Shown here one piece after another: positions 42,044 to 49,295 of a stretch of DNA of 64,000 nucleotides. The stretch comes from Mycolicibacterium sp. BiH015 (GTDB lineage: Bacteria; Actinomycetota; Actinomycetes; Mycobacteriales; Mycobacteriaceae): NCBI RefSeq assembly GCF_027706845.1, contig NZ_JAQGCZ010000017.1, positions 1-64,000 on the forward strand, in the 5' to 3' direction. Position numbers and translations under genes: made by a program. The notes under the pieces were generated by a model. It was not told the origin of the DNA and ran no database searches. It saw nothing but the letters and a program-made list of their open reading frames with translations. Within the stretch, counting starts at the first letter, position 1; each line of letters opens with the position of its first letter.

Positions 42044-42793
42044 TCAACGCGCTCCGGCGGCGAGCCACTGCTCGAAGGTTGTGGGCATGATCCGTGCGTT
42101 TGCACCGGGGAGCAGAACGTTGCCGGCCATCTCCGGGCCGAGCGGACCAGCCCAGGTCGGGATCAACGTGACATCGCGGCCGAGGACTTGGTTGGTCCGG
42201 CGCGCCATATCGACTAGATCCTGCGTCTGCGGACCTGCAACGTCGACGTAGCGTCCCAGCGCGGGGCCAACGGCGATTTCGGCCAGTACCGCGGCTATGT
42301 CATCCGGGGCGATCGGCTGCACCAGCAGCGGCGCAATGGTCGCAACCCCGTCGTGCTCGGTCCATCCGGCGGCCAGCCCGGCGAAGTCGTGGAACTGGGT
42401 GGCCGGCACGATCGTCCACGGCACCCGACCGGCCTCGATCAACCGCTCCTGCTCCCGCTTGCCGACGTAGTGATCTGTTCCGCCGGCGATCCGGTGGATG
42501 CCAACGATCGACAGCAGCACGTGGTGGCCGACGCCGGCCCGCTCCTCGGCGGCCAACAGGTTCGATGTCGCGGTGGCGAAATAGCGCTTGGTCTCCTCCT
42601 GGCTGACCGGCGGCGAACTCATCGCGTCGACGACTGCCTCGACGCCGTCGAGCGCCGCGTCGAGGCCGTCACCGGTGAGCAGGTCCACTCCGAGCGAGCG
42701 ACTGATGCGCACGGTCTCATGGCCCTGCCGCTCGAGAGTTGCCGACGTGCGGGAACCGATGTTGCCGGTGGCACCCGCCACCGCGACTCGCAT
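42044..42793 (-). CDS. NmrA-like NAD(P)-binding protein
   Basis: 249 residues of atypical SDR (NmrA/HSCARG-like). N-terminal cofactor motif VAVAGATGNIGSRT, VVDAMSSPP region, substrate-domain motif VPWTIVPATQFHDF. The usual active-site Tyr-x3-Lys is YVGKREQE-like (YVGK). It may be a redox sensor or a reductase. ATG 42793 is six bases after CATGAT and beside an inverted repeat at 42798-42813. It is separated from the upstream aroG gene by 21 bases but probably has its own promoter. Confidence 0.78.
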   Translation of the reverse strand: MRVAVAGATGNIGSRTSATLERQGHETVRISRSLGVDLLTGDGLDAALDGVEAVVDAMSSPPVSQEETKRYFATATSNLLAAEERAGVGHHVLLSIVGIHRIAGGTDHYVGKREQERLIEAGRVPWTIVPATQFHDFAGLAAGWTEHDGVATIAPLLVQPIAPDDIAAVLAEIAVGPALGRYVDVAGPQTQDLVDMARRTNQVLGRDVTLIPTWAGPLGPEMAGNVLLPGANARIMPTTFEQWLAAGAR

Positions 42794-42797
42794 CAAA

Positions 42798-42813
42798 CAA
42801 TCATGATCGATTG
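42798..42813. promoter_or_regulatory. inverted repeat over the NmrA-like gene promoter
   Basis: CAATC-ATGATC-GATTG, perfect 5-base arms, overlapping the predicted -10 CATGAT (minus strand 42805-42800) of the NmrA-like gene. Candidate operator. Confidence 0.35.
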
Positions 42814-42814
42814 C

Positions 42815-43861
42815 TCATCGTTGCGCCAGGTTTCGCAGAACCAGATCGGTTGCGCCCCAGTCCATGCACTTGTCGGTCACCGACTGGCCGTAGACCAGCG
42901 GACGGGCTTCGGGCGCCTGCGCCCCGGCGACGAGAAAACTCTCCAGCATCACGCCACTGATCGGCATTCCGTCGCGCACCAGCTGTGCGACGTCCAGCGC
43001 GACCTGCGCCTGGCGGATGTGGTCCTTGCCCGAATTGGCGTGGCTGCAATCGATGACCACGCGACCGGGCAGACCCGCCCCGGTCAGCTTCGCCGCCGCC
43101 GCGGTTACCGACTCGGAGTCATAGTTGGGTCCGTCGGTGCCCCCGCGCAGGATGACATGGCAGTCCCCGTTTCCGGTGGTGCTCACGAGAGCGCCGCGGC
43201 CGAGGTCGTTCATCCCGAAGAAGACGTGCGGCGCGGCAGCCGCTTTGACGCCGTCGACGGCCACCTGGATGTTGCCGTCGGTGCCGTTCTTGAATCCGAC
43301 GGGCATCGACAGACCCGACGCCAGCTGACGGTGCACCTGGGACTCGGTGGTGCGGGCTCCGATCGCGCCCCACGCCACCGCGTCGGCGATGTATTGCGGG
43401 CTGGTTGGTTCGAGGAATTCGCACCCGACGGGCAGGCCGATGTCGATGATGTCGAGCAGCAGCTGGCGGGCGATGCGCAGGCCGCGGGCGACGTCGAACG
43501 TACCGTCCATGTCCGGGTCGTTGATGAGCCCCTTCCAGCCGATCGTGGTGCGCGGCTTCTCGAAGTACACCCGCATGACGACTTTCAGCCTGTCGCTGAG
43601 CTCGTCGGCGAGCTTGACGAGGCGGCTGGCGTAGTCGAGCGCTGCCGCCGGATCGTGCACCGAGCACGGTCCGACGACGACCAGTAGCCGGTCGTCGCGG
43701 CCGGCGAGAATATCGGCGATCTCGTCGCGGTCGCGGGCCACCCGCTCCGAGCGACGCGCGCCCAGCGGGAACTCGGCCATCACCGCGTGGGGGCTCGGAA
43801 TGTCGCTGAAGCTGCGGATACGCCGGTCGGACGTGGTTTCCGGGGTGGCGATCTGCGCCAT
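42815..43861 (-). CDS. type I DAHP synthase
   Basis: 348 residues, class I 3-deoxy-D-arabino-heptulosonate-7-phosphate synthase (AroFGH-like): VVVGPCSVHDPAAAL, KPRTTIGWKGLINDP, GARTTESQVHRQ, IDCSHANSGKD, where Lys, Arg, Cys and His bind PEP, E4P and the metal. It makes the first shikimate-pathway intermediate. M. tuberculosis relies on a type II enzyme, so this looks like an extra isoenzyme. ATG 43861 is chosen; GTG 43867 is possible. A leader peptide with Tyr-Trp-Arg-Phe and a terminator hairpin lie upstream, implying control by aromatic amino-acid supply. Confidence 0.92.
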   Translation of the reverse strand: MAQIATPETTSDRRIRSFSDIPSPHAVMAEFPLGARRSERVARDRDEIADILAGRDDRLLVVVGPCSVHDPAAALDYASRLVKLADELSDRLKVVMRVYFEKPRTTIGWKGLINDPDMDGTFDVARGLRIARQLLLDIIDIGLPVGCEFLEPTSPQYIADAVAWGAIGARTTESQVHRQLASGLSMPVGFKNGTDGNIQVAVDGVKAAAAPHVFFGMNDLGRGALVSTTGNGDCHVILRGGTDGPNYDSESVTAAAAKLTGAGLPGRVVIDCSHANSGKDHIRQAQVALDVAQLVRDGMPISGVMLESFLVAGAQAPEARPLVYGQSVTDKCMDWGATDLVLRNLAQR

Positions 43862-43917
43862 GTTCACGAAGGTGCCTTTCTGGTTCGGGCACCTGCCTGT
43901 GGATCCGGTGCCCCTTG

Positions 43918-43951
43918 AATGACGAAAGGCAGCGACCTGATGGTCACTGCC
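43918..43951 (-). terminator. attenuator terminator upstream of the DAHP synthase gene
   Basis: On the minus-strand RNA: stem GGCAGUGACC (43951-43942), loop AUCA, stem GGUCGCUGCC (43937-43928), one U-G pair, then UUUCGUCAUU. A 10-base-pair GC-rich hairpin followed by a U-rich stretch, 67 bases before the structural gene, is the shape of an intrinsic terminator used in attenuation. Confidence 0.7.
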
Positions 43952-43953
43952 TG

Positions 43954-44019
43954 GGCTCCGGGTGGATGCGTTGCTTAGCGCTGCGCTTTATCGGCTCCGC
44001 CCGGAGCCTCGATAAAGCG
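43954..44019 (-). promoter_or_regulatory. mutually exclusive RNA hairpins of the aromatic attenuator
   Basis: Within the leader RNA, CGCUUUAUC plus GGCUCC (44019-44003, with a 2-base bulge) can pair with GGAGCC plus GAUAAAGCG (43999-43984) in a stable hairpin that begins right after the Tyr-Trp codons. The segment GGCUCCGGG (44008-44000) is also perfectly complementary over 9 bases to CCCGGAGCC (43962-43954), which abuts the terminator stem. These two pairings exclude each other, as required for an attenuation switch. Confidence 0.65.
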
Positions 44020-44049
44020 CCAATAGCCGGCGCACACGCGGATGTTCAC
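43975..44049 (-). CDS. aromatic leader peptide (attenuation) of the DAHP synthase gene
   Basis: A 24-codon open frame GTG...TAA reading MNIRVCAGYWRFIEAPGG followed by ADKAQR. The Tyr-Trp-Arg-Phe cluster immediately before the first hairpin is what an attenuator sensing charged tRNA-Tyr, tRNA-Trp and tRNA-Phe would need. TATAAC (44064-44059) lies nine bases upstream of the GTG, so the transcript may start at or near the codon. Too short for ordinary gene finding. DAHP-synthase attenuation by a leader peptide has been described in Corynebacterium, as I recall. Confidence 0.72.
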   Translation of the reverse strand: MNIRVCAGYWRFIEAPGGADKAQR

Positions 44050-44058
44050 GCGGTCGAG

Positions 44059-44064
44059 GTTATA
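44059..44064 (-). promoter_or_regulatory. predicted -10 element of the attenuator transcript
   Basis: TATAAC on the minus strand, nine bases before the leader-peptide GTG. The -35 region is weak (TTTGGT at 44087-44082, 17 bases upstream). Confidence 0.45.
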
Positions 44065-44092
44065 CCGGGGCGCGCGGGCGCACCAAACCGGG

Positions 44093-44446
44093 TCAGGTGA
44101 CCCGGATCCACGGCTGACAGTTGCGCGACTCGAACGCCTTCACCGTCTCGTTGATGGTGGTGTACATCGGCCCGATCGACATGTTGGTGGCGACGACGTT
44201 GTTCTTGTCCGCATCCGGCGTGCTGTAGGTGAACCACAGGCACATCGAATCCTGGGTGGGCACGTCGTTGATCCAGACGCCGAACACCGAGCCCGACCCG
44301 TCGGTCCGGTAGAGGCCCGGCTCGATGTCCTGCCCGACGACGAAGAACCCGTTGCCGGGAATGGGGTTCATCGGTTGGGCGGTGGCTGGAGACGCGCACG
44401 CGATCGCGGCTACCGAAGCCACGATGCCGGTGATCACGCGTCGCAT
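44093..44446 (-). CDS. small secreted protein, function unknown
   Basis: 117 residues. Sec signal peptide (MRRVITGIVASVAAIACASPATAQ in two parts: basic n-region, hydrophobic core, cleavage after ATA near residue 23). The mature part has two cysteines (CLWFTYS, NCQPWIRVT) that may pair, and GNGFFVVGQDIEPGLYRTDG, a beta-rich motif common in mycobacterial secreted proteins. Divergent from another exported protein. ATG 44446 is five bases after TACGCT. No known function. Confidence 0.75.
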   Translation of the reverse strand: MRRVITGIVASVAAIACASPATAQPMNPIPGNGFFVVGQDIEPGLYRTDGSGSVFGVWINDVPTQDSMCLWFTYSTPDADKNNVVATNMSIGPMYTTINETVKAFESRNCQPWIRVT

Positions 44447-44488
44447 GAGGCAGCGTAACTCTTGGGCGGAGTGTGCCGATTAGCTTTT

Positions 44489-44977
44489 GTGAGGTCATAT
44501 CGCGCCCTTGTGGCGGCTCTGGCGGCGCCGGCCGTCCTGGGCATCGCGCCGGCCCATGCCGCGCCGCTGCCCGACGTCTGCGTGCCTGCCGCGGTGGTCG
44601 ATGGCGTGTGCACGTCGCGTCTGGTGTCGGTGACCGCCGACGCCGTCAACGGGACGTTCACCGGGACGCCGGTCGGCGGCGGGGCGGCCATCACTCTCGC
44701 CGGGCAGGCAGACGCGTACCTGAAATCCGAGGGCTTCGGTGCGGCGCCGCCCGAGGCCGTCAAGAACTGGGACACCTCCATCGAGCAGACGGCCGGCCTC
44801 TCGACCGATCCCTCCGATCCCAACTGGTACGGCAATGCGAAGGCCAAAGTCTTCCTGCCCCGGACGCTGAATGGCCTGGCCACCCAGTTCCCGCCGAACA
44901 CCCTCGTGGTCCGCTTCGCATCAGACGAGACGCAACCTGACGTGTTCCGCCTGATTTCCGTTCAGCCGGTGGCCTGA
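44489..44977 (+). CDS. secreted protein, function unknown
   Basis: 162 residues from GTG 44489; GTG 44471 or TTG 44462 would add 6-9 residues. Signal peptide with cleavage after AHA near residue 23 (ALVAALAAPAVLGIAPAHA). The mature protein has one cysteine pair (DVCVPAAVVDGVC) and an acidic, aromatic C-terminal half (DPSDPNWYGNAKAKVFLP). No recognisable domain. Convergent with the cupin gene. Confidence 0.65.
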   Translation: MRSYRALVAALAAPAVLGIAPAHAAPLPDVCVPAAVVDGVCTSRLVSVTADAVNGTFTGTPVGGGAAITLAGQADAYLKSEGFGAAPPEAVKNWDTSIEQTAGLSTDPSDPNWYGNAKAKVFLPRTLNGLATQFPPNTLVVRFASDETQPDVFRLISVQPVA

Positions 44978-44998
44978 CACGAATCCGGCTCGGCGCGG

Positions 44999-45397
44999 TC
45001 ACGAGAAGACGTATTCGATGTCGGTGAAGGCGTCGGCGGCAAGGACGTAGAAGAACCGCAGTGTGTGCGGGCCCGTGTTGGCGATGCCGTGCTCGCACGA
45101 ACCGGGGATGAAGACGTTGGAGCCTGCGTGTACCGGATGCTCGATGCCGTCGAGGGTGACGACACCGCTGCCCGACAACACGAAGTAGGTTTCTGCCTGC
45201 ACGTGGCGATGAAGGGCGAGGTACCCGCCCTCGGCAAGTTCCGCCACTCCCGTCACGAGGTGCTCGGTCTCTGTCGAGTCGGACGAGAAGACGGTGTGAA
45301 ACGTGAGGCGACCACGGTGGTCGTTCCAGCTCGTGATCTGACATTCGCTTTCCTGGAGCACCAGATTTCCCGGGATGGGAGCGGGGTCGTTGTCCAT
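44999..45397 (-). CDS. small cupin-domain protein
   Basis: 132 residues. Single cupin barrel with metal-binding motif 1 (HRHVQAETYFVLSGSG) and motif 2 (AGSNVFIPGSCEHGIANTG), giving His, His, Glu and His ligands. Possible roles: dioxygenase, isomerase or effector binding; substrate unknown. ATG 45397 precedes the conserved N-terminus; the longer frame to 45460 runs into the groEL terminator region. Confidence 0.8.
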   Translation of the reverse strand: MDNDPAPIPGNLVLQESECQITSWNDHRGRLTFHTVFSSDSTETEHLVTGVAELAEGGYLALHRHVQAETYFVLSGSGVVTLDGIEHPVHAGSNVFIPGSCEHGIANTGPHTLRFFYVLAADAFTDIEYVFS

Positions 45398-45457
45398 GCC
45401 GTCAGTACACCTCAACCGAGCGGGCGCCGCTTCACCGCGGCTGCCATTCAACGAAAG

Positions 45458-45485
45458 CACCCCCGGCCCAACGGGACCGGGGGTG
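45458..45485. terminator. bidirectional-looking intrinsic terminator after groEL1
   Basis: CACCCCCGG (45458-45466) pairs with CCGGGGGTG (45477-45485), with three further CCC/GGG pairs inside and a small loop. Read on the minus strand it follows groEL1 and is trailed by CTTTCGTT; on the plus strand it is trailed by TTTC. It should end the groESL transcript. Confidence 0.75.
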
Positions 45486-45520
45486 TTTCATCGTGCGCCG
45501 ACTAGCGGGGACTAGCGGTG

Positions 45521-47152
45521 TCAGTGGTGGTGGTGACCGTGTCCGTGGCCGTGTCCGTGGCCGTCGTCCTCCGGCTCAGCCGGCTTGTCGACAACCGCGG
45601 TCTCGGTGGTGAGCACCATGCGCGCCACCGATGCCGCGTTGACCACCGCGGAGCGGGTGACCTTCACCGGGTCGATGACGCCGTCGGCGATCAGATCGCC
45701 GTACTCCAGCGTCGCGGCGTTGAAGCCTTGCCCCGCAGGCAGTTCCGCGACCTTGTTCACGACGACGGCGCCGTCGAGACCGGCGTTGGTCGCGATCCAG
45801 AACAGCGGCGAGGACAGACCGGAGGCGAACACCTCGAGGCCGAGCAGCTCGTCACCCTTGAGCTCCGAGCGGAGCTTGTCCAGAGCGCTGCGCGCCTGCA
45901 CGAGTGCTGCACCGCCGCCGACGACGATGCCCTCTTCGACCGCGGCCTTGGCCGCAGCCACCGCATCCTCCACGGCTTCCTTGCGCTTCTTCAGATCCGT
46001 CTCGGTGGCCGCGCCGACCTTGATGACGGCGACGCCGCCTGCCAGCTTCGCCAGCCGCTCTTCGAGCTTCTCGCGATCCCAATCGGAGTCGGACGCCTCG
46101 ATCTCGGAACGCAACTGAGCCTTACGGCCTTCGATGGCGTCCTGGGTTCCGCCGCCGTCGACGATCACGGTGCTGTCCTTGTCGACCACCACGCGGCGCG
46201 CGGTGCCGAGCACCTCGAGGCCGACCTCGCGCAGGACCAGGCCCACGTCGGGGTTGACAACCTGACCACCGGTGACGATCGCGAGGTCGTCGAGGAACGC
46301 CTTCCGCCGGTCGCCGAAGAACGGCGCCTTGACCGCGACAGCCTTGAGCGTCTTGCGGATCGCGTTGACCACCAGCGTTGAAAGCGCTTCGCCCTCAACA
46401 TCTTCGGCCACGATCAGCAGCGGCTTGCCGGCTTCGGCGACCTTCTCCAACAGCGGGAGCAGGTCGGGCAGCGAGCTGATCTTCTCGCGGTGCAACAGCA
46501 CCAGCGCGTCTTCGAGAACGGCTTCCTGTGAATCGAAGTCGGTGACGAAGTACGCCGAGATGAAGCCCTTGTCGAAGCCGACGCCCTCGGTGACCTCAAG
46601 CTCGGTGTTCAGCGTCGAGGACTCCTCGACCGTGACGACACCATCGGTGCCGACCTTGGTCATCGCCTCGCCGACCAGCTCGCCGACCAGCTCATCACGC
46701 GACGAGACGGTCGCGACCTGGCCGATCGACTTGGCATCCTTGACCGGGGTGGCGGCGGCCAGCAGTGCCTCCGAGACGGCCTCGGCAGCCTTGGAGATAC
46801 CGGCGCCGAGTGCGATGGGGTTGGCACCGGCGGCGACGTTGCGCAGACCGGCCTTCACCAGCGCCTGGGCCAGCACGGTCGCGGTGGTGGTGCCGTCGCC
46901 TGCGACGTCGTTGGTCTTGGTGGCCACCGACTTGACCAGCTGGGCGCCGAGGTTCTCGAACGGATCCTCGAGGTCGATGTCGCGGGCGATGGTCACGCCG
47001 TCGTTGGTGACGGTCGGTCCGCCCCAAGCCTTGGCAAGCACCACGTGGCGTCCGCGCGGCCCCAGCGTCACCTTTACCGCGTCGGCGAGCTTGTCGACGC
47101 CGACCTCCATGGCGCGACGCGCAGTTTCGTTGAATTCAATCTGCTTACTCAT
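45521..47152 (-). CDS. groL1: chaperonin GroEL1 with histidine-rich tail
   Basis: 543 residues, a complete Hsp60 (ATP site GDGTTTATVLAQAL; VEEGIVVGGGAAL; GFNAATLEYGDLI). The C-terminus is HGHGHGHGHHHH, the histidine tail that marks mycobacterial GroEL1 (Rv3417c), instead of the Gly-Met tail of canonical GroEL. GroEL1 is dispensable but linked to mycolate synthesis/biofilm and metal handling. It lies 90 bases after groES and shares the CIRCE-regulated promoter. Confidence 0.97.
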   Translation of the reverse strand: MSKQIEFNETARRAMEVGVDKLADAVKVTLGPRGRHVVLAKAWGGPTVTNDGVTIARDIDLEDPFENLGAQLVKSVATKTNDVAGDGTTTATVLAQALVKAGLRNVAAGANPIALGAGISKAAEAVSEALLAAATPVKDAKSIGQVATVSSRDELVGELVGEAMTKVGTDGVVTVEESSTLNTELEVTEGVGFDKGFISAYFVTDFDSQEAVLEDALVLLHREKISSLPDLLPLLEKVAEAGKPLLIVAEDVEGEALSTLVVNAIRKTLKAVAVKAPFFGDRRKAFLDDLAIVTGGQVVNPDVGLVLREVGLEVLGTARRVVVDKDSTVIVDGGGTQDAIEGRKAQLRSEIEASDSDWDREKLEERLAKLAGGVAVIKVGAATETDLKKRKEAVEDAVAAAKAAVEEGIVVGGGAALVQARSALDKLRSELKGDELLGLEVFASGLSSPLFWIATNAGLDGAVVVNKVAELPAGQGFNAATLEYGDLIADGVIDPVKVTRSAVVNAASVARMVLTTETAVVDKPAEPEDDGHGHGHGHGHHHH

Positions 47153-47242
47153 AAGTGTCTTTCCCTAGGGACGGGGTGGAAAGCGCACCGCCCCGGACAT
47201 CACCCGTCGATGCGGGAAGTCCGGGGCGGAACACAATTCGTT

Positions 47243-47545
47243 TTACTTGGAGACGACAGCCAGCACGTCGCGAGCCGACAGGATCAGGTACTCCTCGCCG
47301 TTGTACTTGATCTCGGTGCCGCCGTACTTGCTGTAGATGACCACGTCGCCCTCCGACACGTCCAGAGGAATCCGCTTCTCGCCTTCGTCATCCCAGCGGC
47401 CGGGGCCAACTGCGACGACGGTGCCTTCCTGCGGCTTCTCCTTGGCGGTGTCGGGGATGACCAGACCGGAAGCGGTCGTGGTCTCGGCCTCGTTGGCCTG
47501 AACGAGGATCTTGTCCTCGAGTGGCTTGATGTTCACGCTCGCCAC
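47243..47545 (-). CDS. groES: co-chaperonin GroES
   Basis: 100 residues, the canonical Hsp10: KPLEDKILVQ, mobile loop around ETTTASGLVIPDTAKEKPQ (in two parts), dome loop and YLILSARDVLAVV at the end. It caps GroEL. Start GTG 47545. First gene of groES-groEL1, with a CIRCE element upstream. Equivalent to Rv3418c. Confidence 0.97.
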   Translation of the reverse strand: MASVNIKPLEDKILVQANEAETTTASGLVIPDTAKEKPQEGTVVAVGPGRWDDEGEKRIPLDVSEGDVVIYSKYGGTEIKYNGEEYLILSARDVLAVVSK

Positions 47546-47656
47546 GATGGAGCCCCTTCACTCTGTTGTTTCTCGGGTGTCTGCTTACTCGGTGGCCGGT
47601 GCCTTCCCTTGCGCCGTCGTCGCGGGTGCCGACACAGGGGTGAACCGACCTGCCGC

Positions 47657-47683
47657 CTAGCACTCTATACACGAGAGTGCTAG
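47657..47683. promoter_or_regulatory. CIRCE element (HrcA operator) of groES-groEL1
   Basis: CTAGCACTC-N9-GAGTGCTAG, the HrcA-binding inverted repeat. On the minus strand TTGAGT (47689-47684 region) followed by TATAGA/TAGAGT inside the repeat is a likely promoter, so the operator covers it. Heat-shock derepression expected. Confidence 0.92.
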
Positions 47684-47758
47684 CACTCAAGATCAGGGGC
47701 GAACACTTCATCCCTGAGCGAACAATTCGGGGATCAACGACTTGTCATAGGGTGGGGG

Positions 47759-47779
47759 CATAATCGAACACATGTTCGA
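47759..47779 (+). promoter_or_regulatory. -10 and SOS box over the start of the 13E12/HNH gene
   Basis: CATAAT (47759-47764) lies seven bases before ATG 47772. A perfect LexA box TCGAAC-ACAT-GTTCGA occupies 47764-47779 and covers the transcription start and the start codon itself. Confidence 0.85.
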
Positions 47780-49295
47780 CAAATTGGCCTCGGAGCCCGC
47801 TCAGCTGGCCGAGCTGACCGCGGCGCAGCTCGTCGACGCCGCCAGGGCGAGCACCCGCGCCGAGAACGCCGCCTGTGCCCGCAAGCTGGCAGGCATGGCC
47901 GAACTGTTCATGCGCCGCACCGGGCTCCCGACGGAGGACCGCCTGGACTGGTGGATCGACCCGGAAGCCGCCGTCACCGCGGAAATCGCCGCCGCCTACA
48001 ACATCACCCAGGGGTTGGCGCTCCACCAGACCTACCGCGCTGTGGTGCTGCGCGACCGCCTTCCCAGAATCAACGCTCTGTTCCTGCAAGGGTTGATCAG
48101 CGACCTCCTGGTGCGGGCCATCGTCAGCCGGACCTCGATGATCGTCGACGCCGACCTGATCGCCGCCGTCGACGCCGACCTGGAAGCCGAGATCCTGGGC
48201 TGGGGAGCGTTGTCGGTGAAGAAGACGAACGCCGCCATCGACTCCATCGTCGCGCGCCACGATCCCGATGCACTCCGCAAACCCCGGGATTGCGAGACCA
48301 CACGCGGCATCGAATTCGGCATGCCGGGCGACGCCCCCGGTTTCACCAGCGTGCAGGCTCGCATGTTCTCCTGCGACGCCGCCGCCGGCGAGCGCACCCT
48401 GCTGGCGATGGCCTACAGCGTCTGCGAGGCCGATCCGCGCAGCCTCGACGACCGGCGCAATGACGCATTCACCGCACTGATGTCGGGCATCAGCACCTTG
48501 GCGTGCCAGTGCGGCATCCCCGATTGCGAGGCGGCCGCGAACCCCCGGCCGCTCCGCGACATCACCGTCTTCGCCGTCGCCGATCAGACCACGCCGGCTG
48601 ATCACACACCGGCGCCGGAAGAGCCGCCATCGCGCCGCACCCCGCCCACAGTGCGCCACAGCCGCCCCGGCTACATCTTCGGCTCAGGGTTCATGCCTGC
48701 GCCGCTATTCGAGGCAATACTCGACGACGCAAAAGTGCGCGGGGTCATCCACCCCGGGCAAGCAGGGCCCGAACCGCGCCGGTTCCCATCGCGCGCCCTG
48801 GCCGACTTCGTCCGCTGCCGCGACCTCACCTGCCGCTTCCCGGGTTGCGACAGACCCGCCACCGAGGCCGACATCGACCACACCGTGCCCAACCCCGTCG
48901 GCCCGACACACGCCTCAAACTTGAAGTGCCTCTGCCGTTTTCACCATCTTCTGAAAACCTTCTGGGGCGGTCCCAACGGGTGGCGCGACCGTCAACACCC
49001 CGACGGCACCGTCGTGTGGACCGCACCCACGGGCCACACATACACCACTCACCCCGGCAGCCGCCTGCTGTTCCCGATGCTGTGCCTGCCCACCGCCACG
49101 CTCTGGAGCGGGGATCCGCCCGAGATTGCGCCCTCGGAACATCGGGACATGAAGATGCCCAGACGCCGACGCACCCGGGCAGAGAACCGCGCCGCCTACA
49201 TCGCTGCCGAACGCCGCCGCAACGCCGAGGAGCAAGCATCCGAGACTGTGCGCGATGTCGCCGCCGAGTACGGCAACGACCCACCGCCGTTCTAG
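47772..49295 (+). CDS. 13E12-repeat family protein (DUF222 + HNH endonuclease)
   Basis: 507 residues. N-terminal DUF222 domain (about 10-240), a low-complexity linker (about 270-295), then an HNH nuclease-like domain: CRDLTCRFPGCDRPATEADI with zinc-type cysteines, DHTVP, NLKCLCRFHHLLK as the H-N-H core. The C-terminus is basic (MPRRRRTRAENRAAY). 13E12 proteins form a large mycobacterial family associated with repetitive elements, and several respond to DNA damage; here a perfect SOS box covers the start. Its 3' end overlaps tsaD by four bases. Not present at this place in M. tuberculosis as I recall. Confidence 0.9.
   Translation: MFDKLASEPAQLAELTAAQLVDAARASTRAENAACARKLAGMAELFMRRTGLPTEDRLDWWIDPEAAVTAEIAAAYNITQGLALHQTYRAVVLRDRLPRINALFLQGLISDLLVRAIVSRTSMIVDADLIAAVDADLEAEILGWGALSVKKTNAAIDSIVARHDPDALRKPRDCETTRGIEFGMPGDAPGFTSVQARMFSCDAAAGERTLLAMAYSVCEADPRSLDDRRNDAFTALMSGISTLACQCGIPDCEAAANPRPLRDITVFAVADQTTPADHTPAPEEPPSRRTPPTVRHSRPGYIFGSGFMPAPLFEAILDDAKVRGVIHPGQAGPEPRRFPSRALADFVRCRDLTCRFPGCDRPATEADIDHTVPNPVGPTHASNLKCLCRFHHLLKTFWGGPNGWRDRQHPDGTVVWTAPTGHTYTTHPGSRLLFPMLCLPTATLWSGDPPEIAPSEHRDMKMPRRRRTRAENRAAYIAAERRRNAEEQASETVRDVAAEYGNDPPPF

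Noticed and set aside
45521..45570. Short GTGGCC-like tandem repeat
   Set aside because: Encodes the His-Gly tail of GroEL1.
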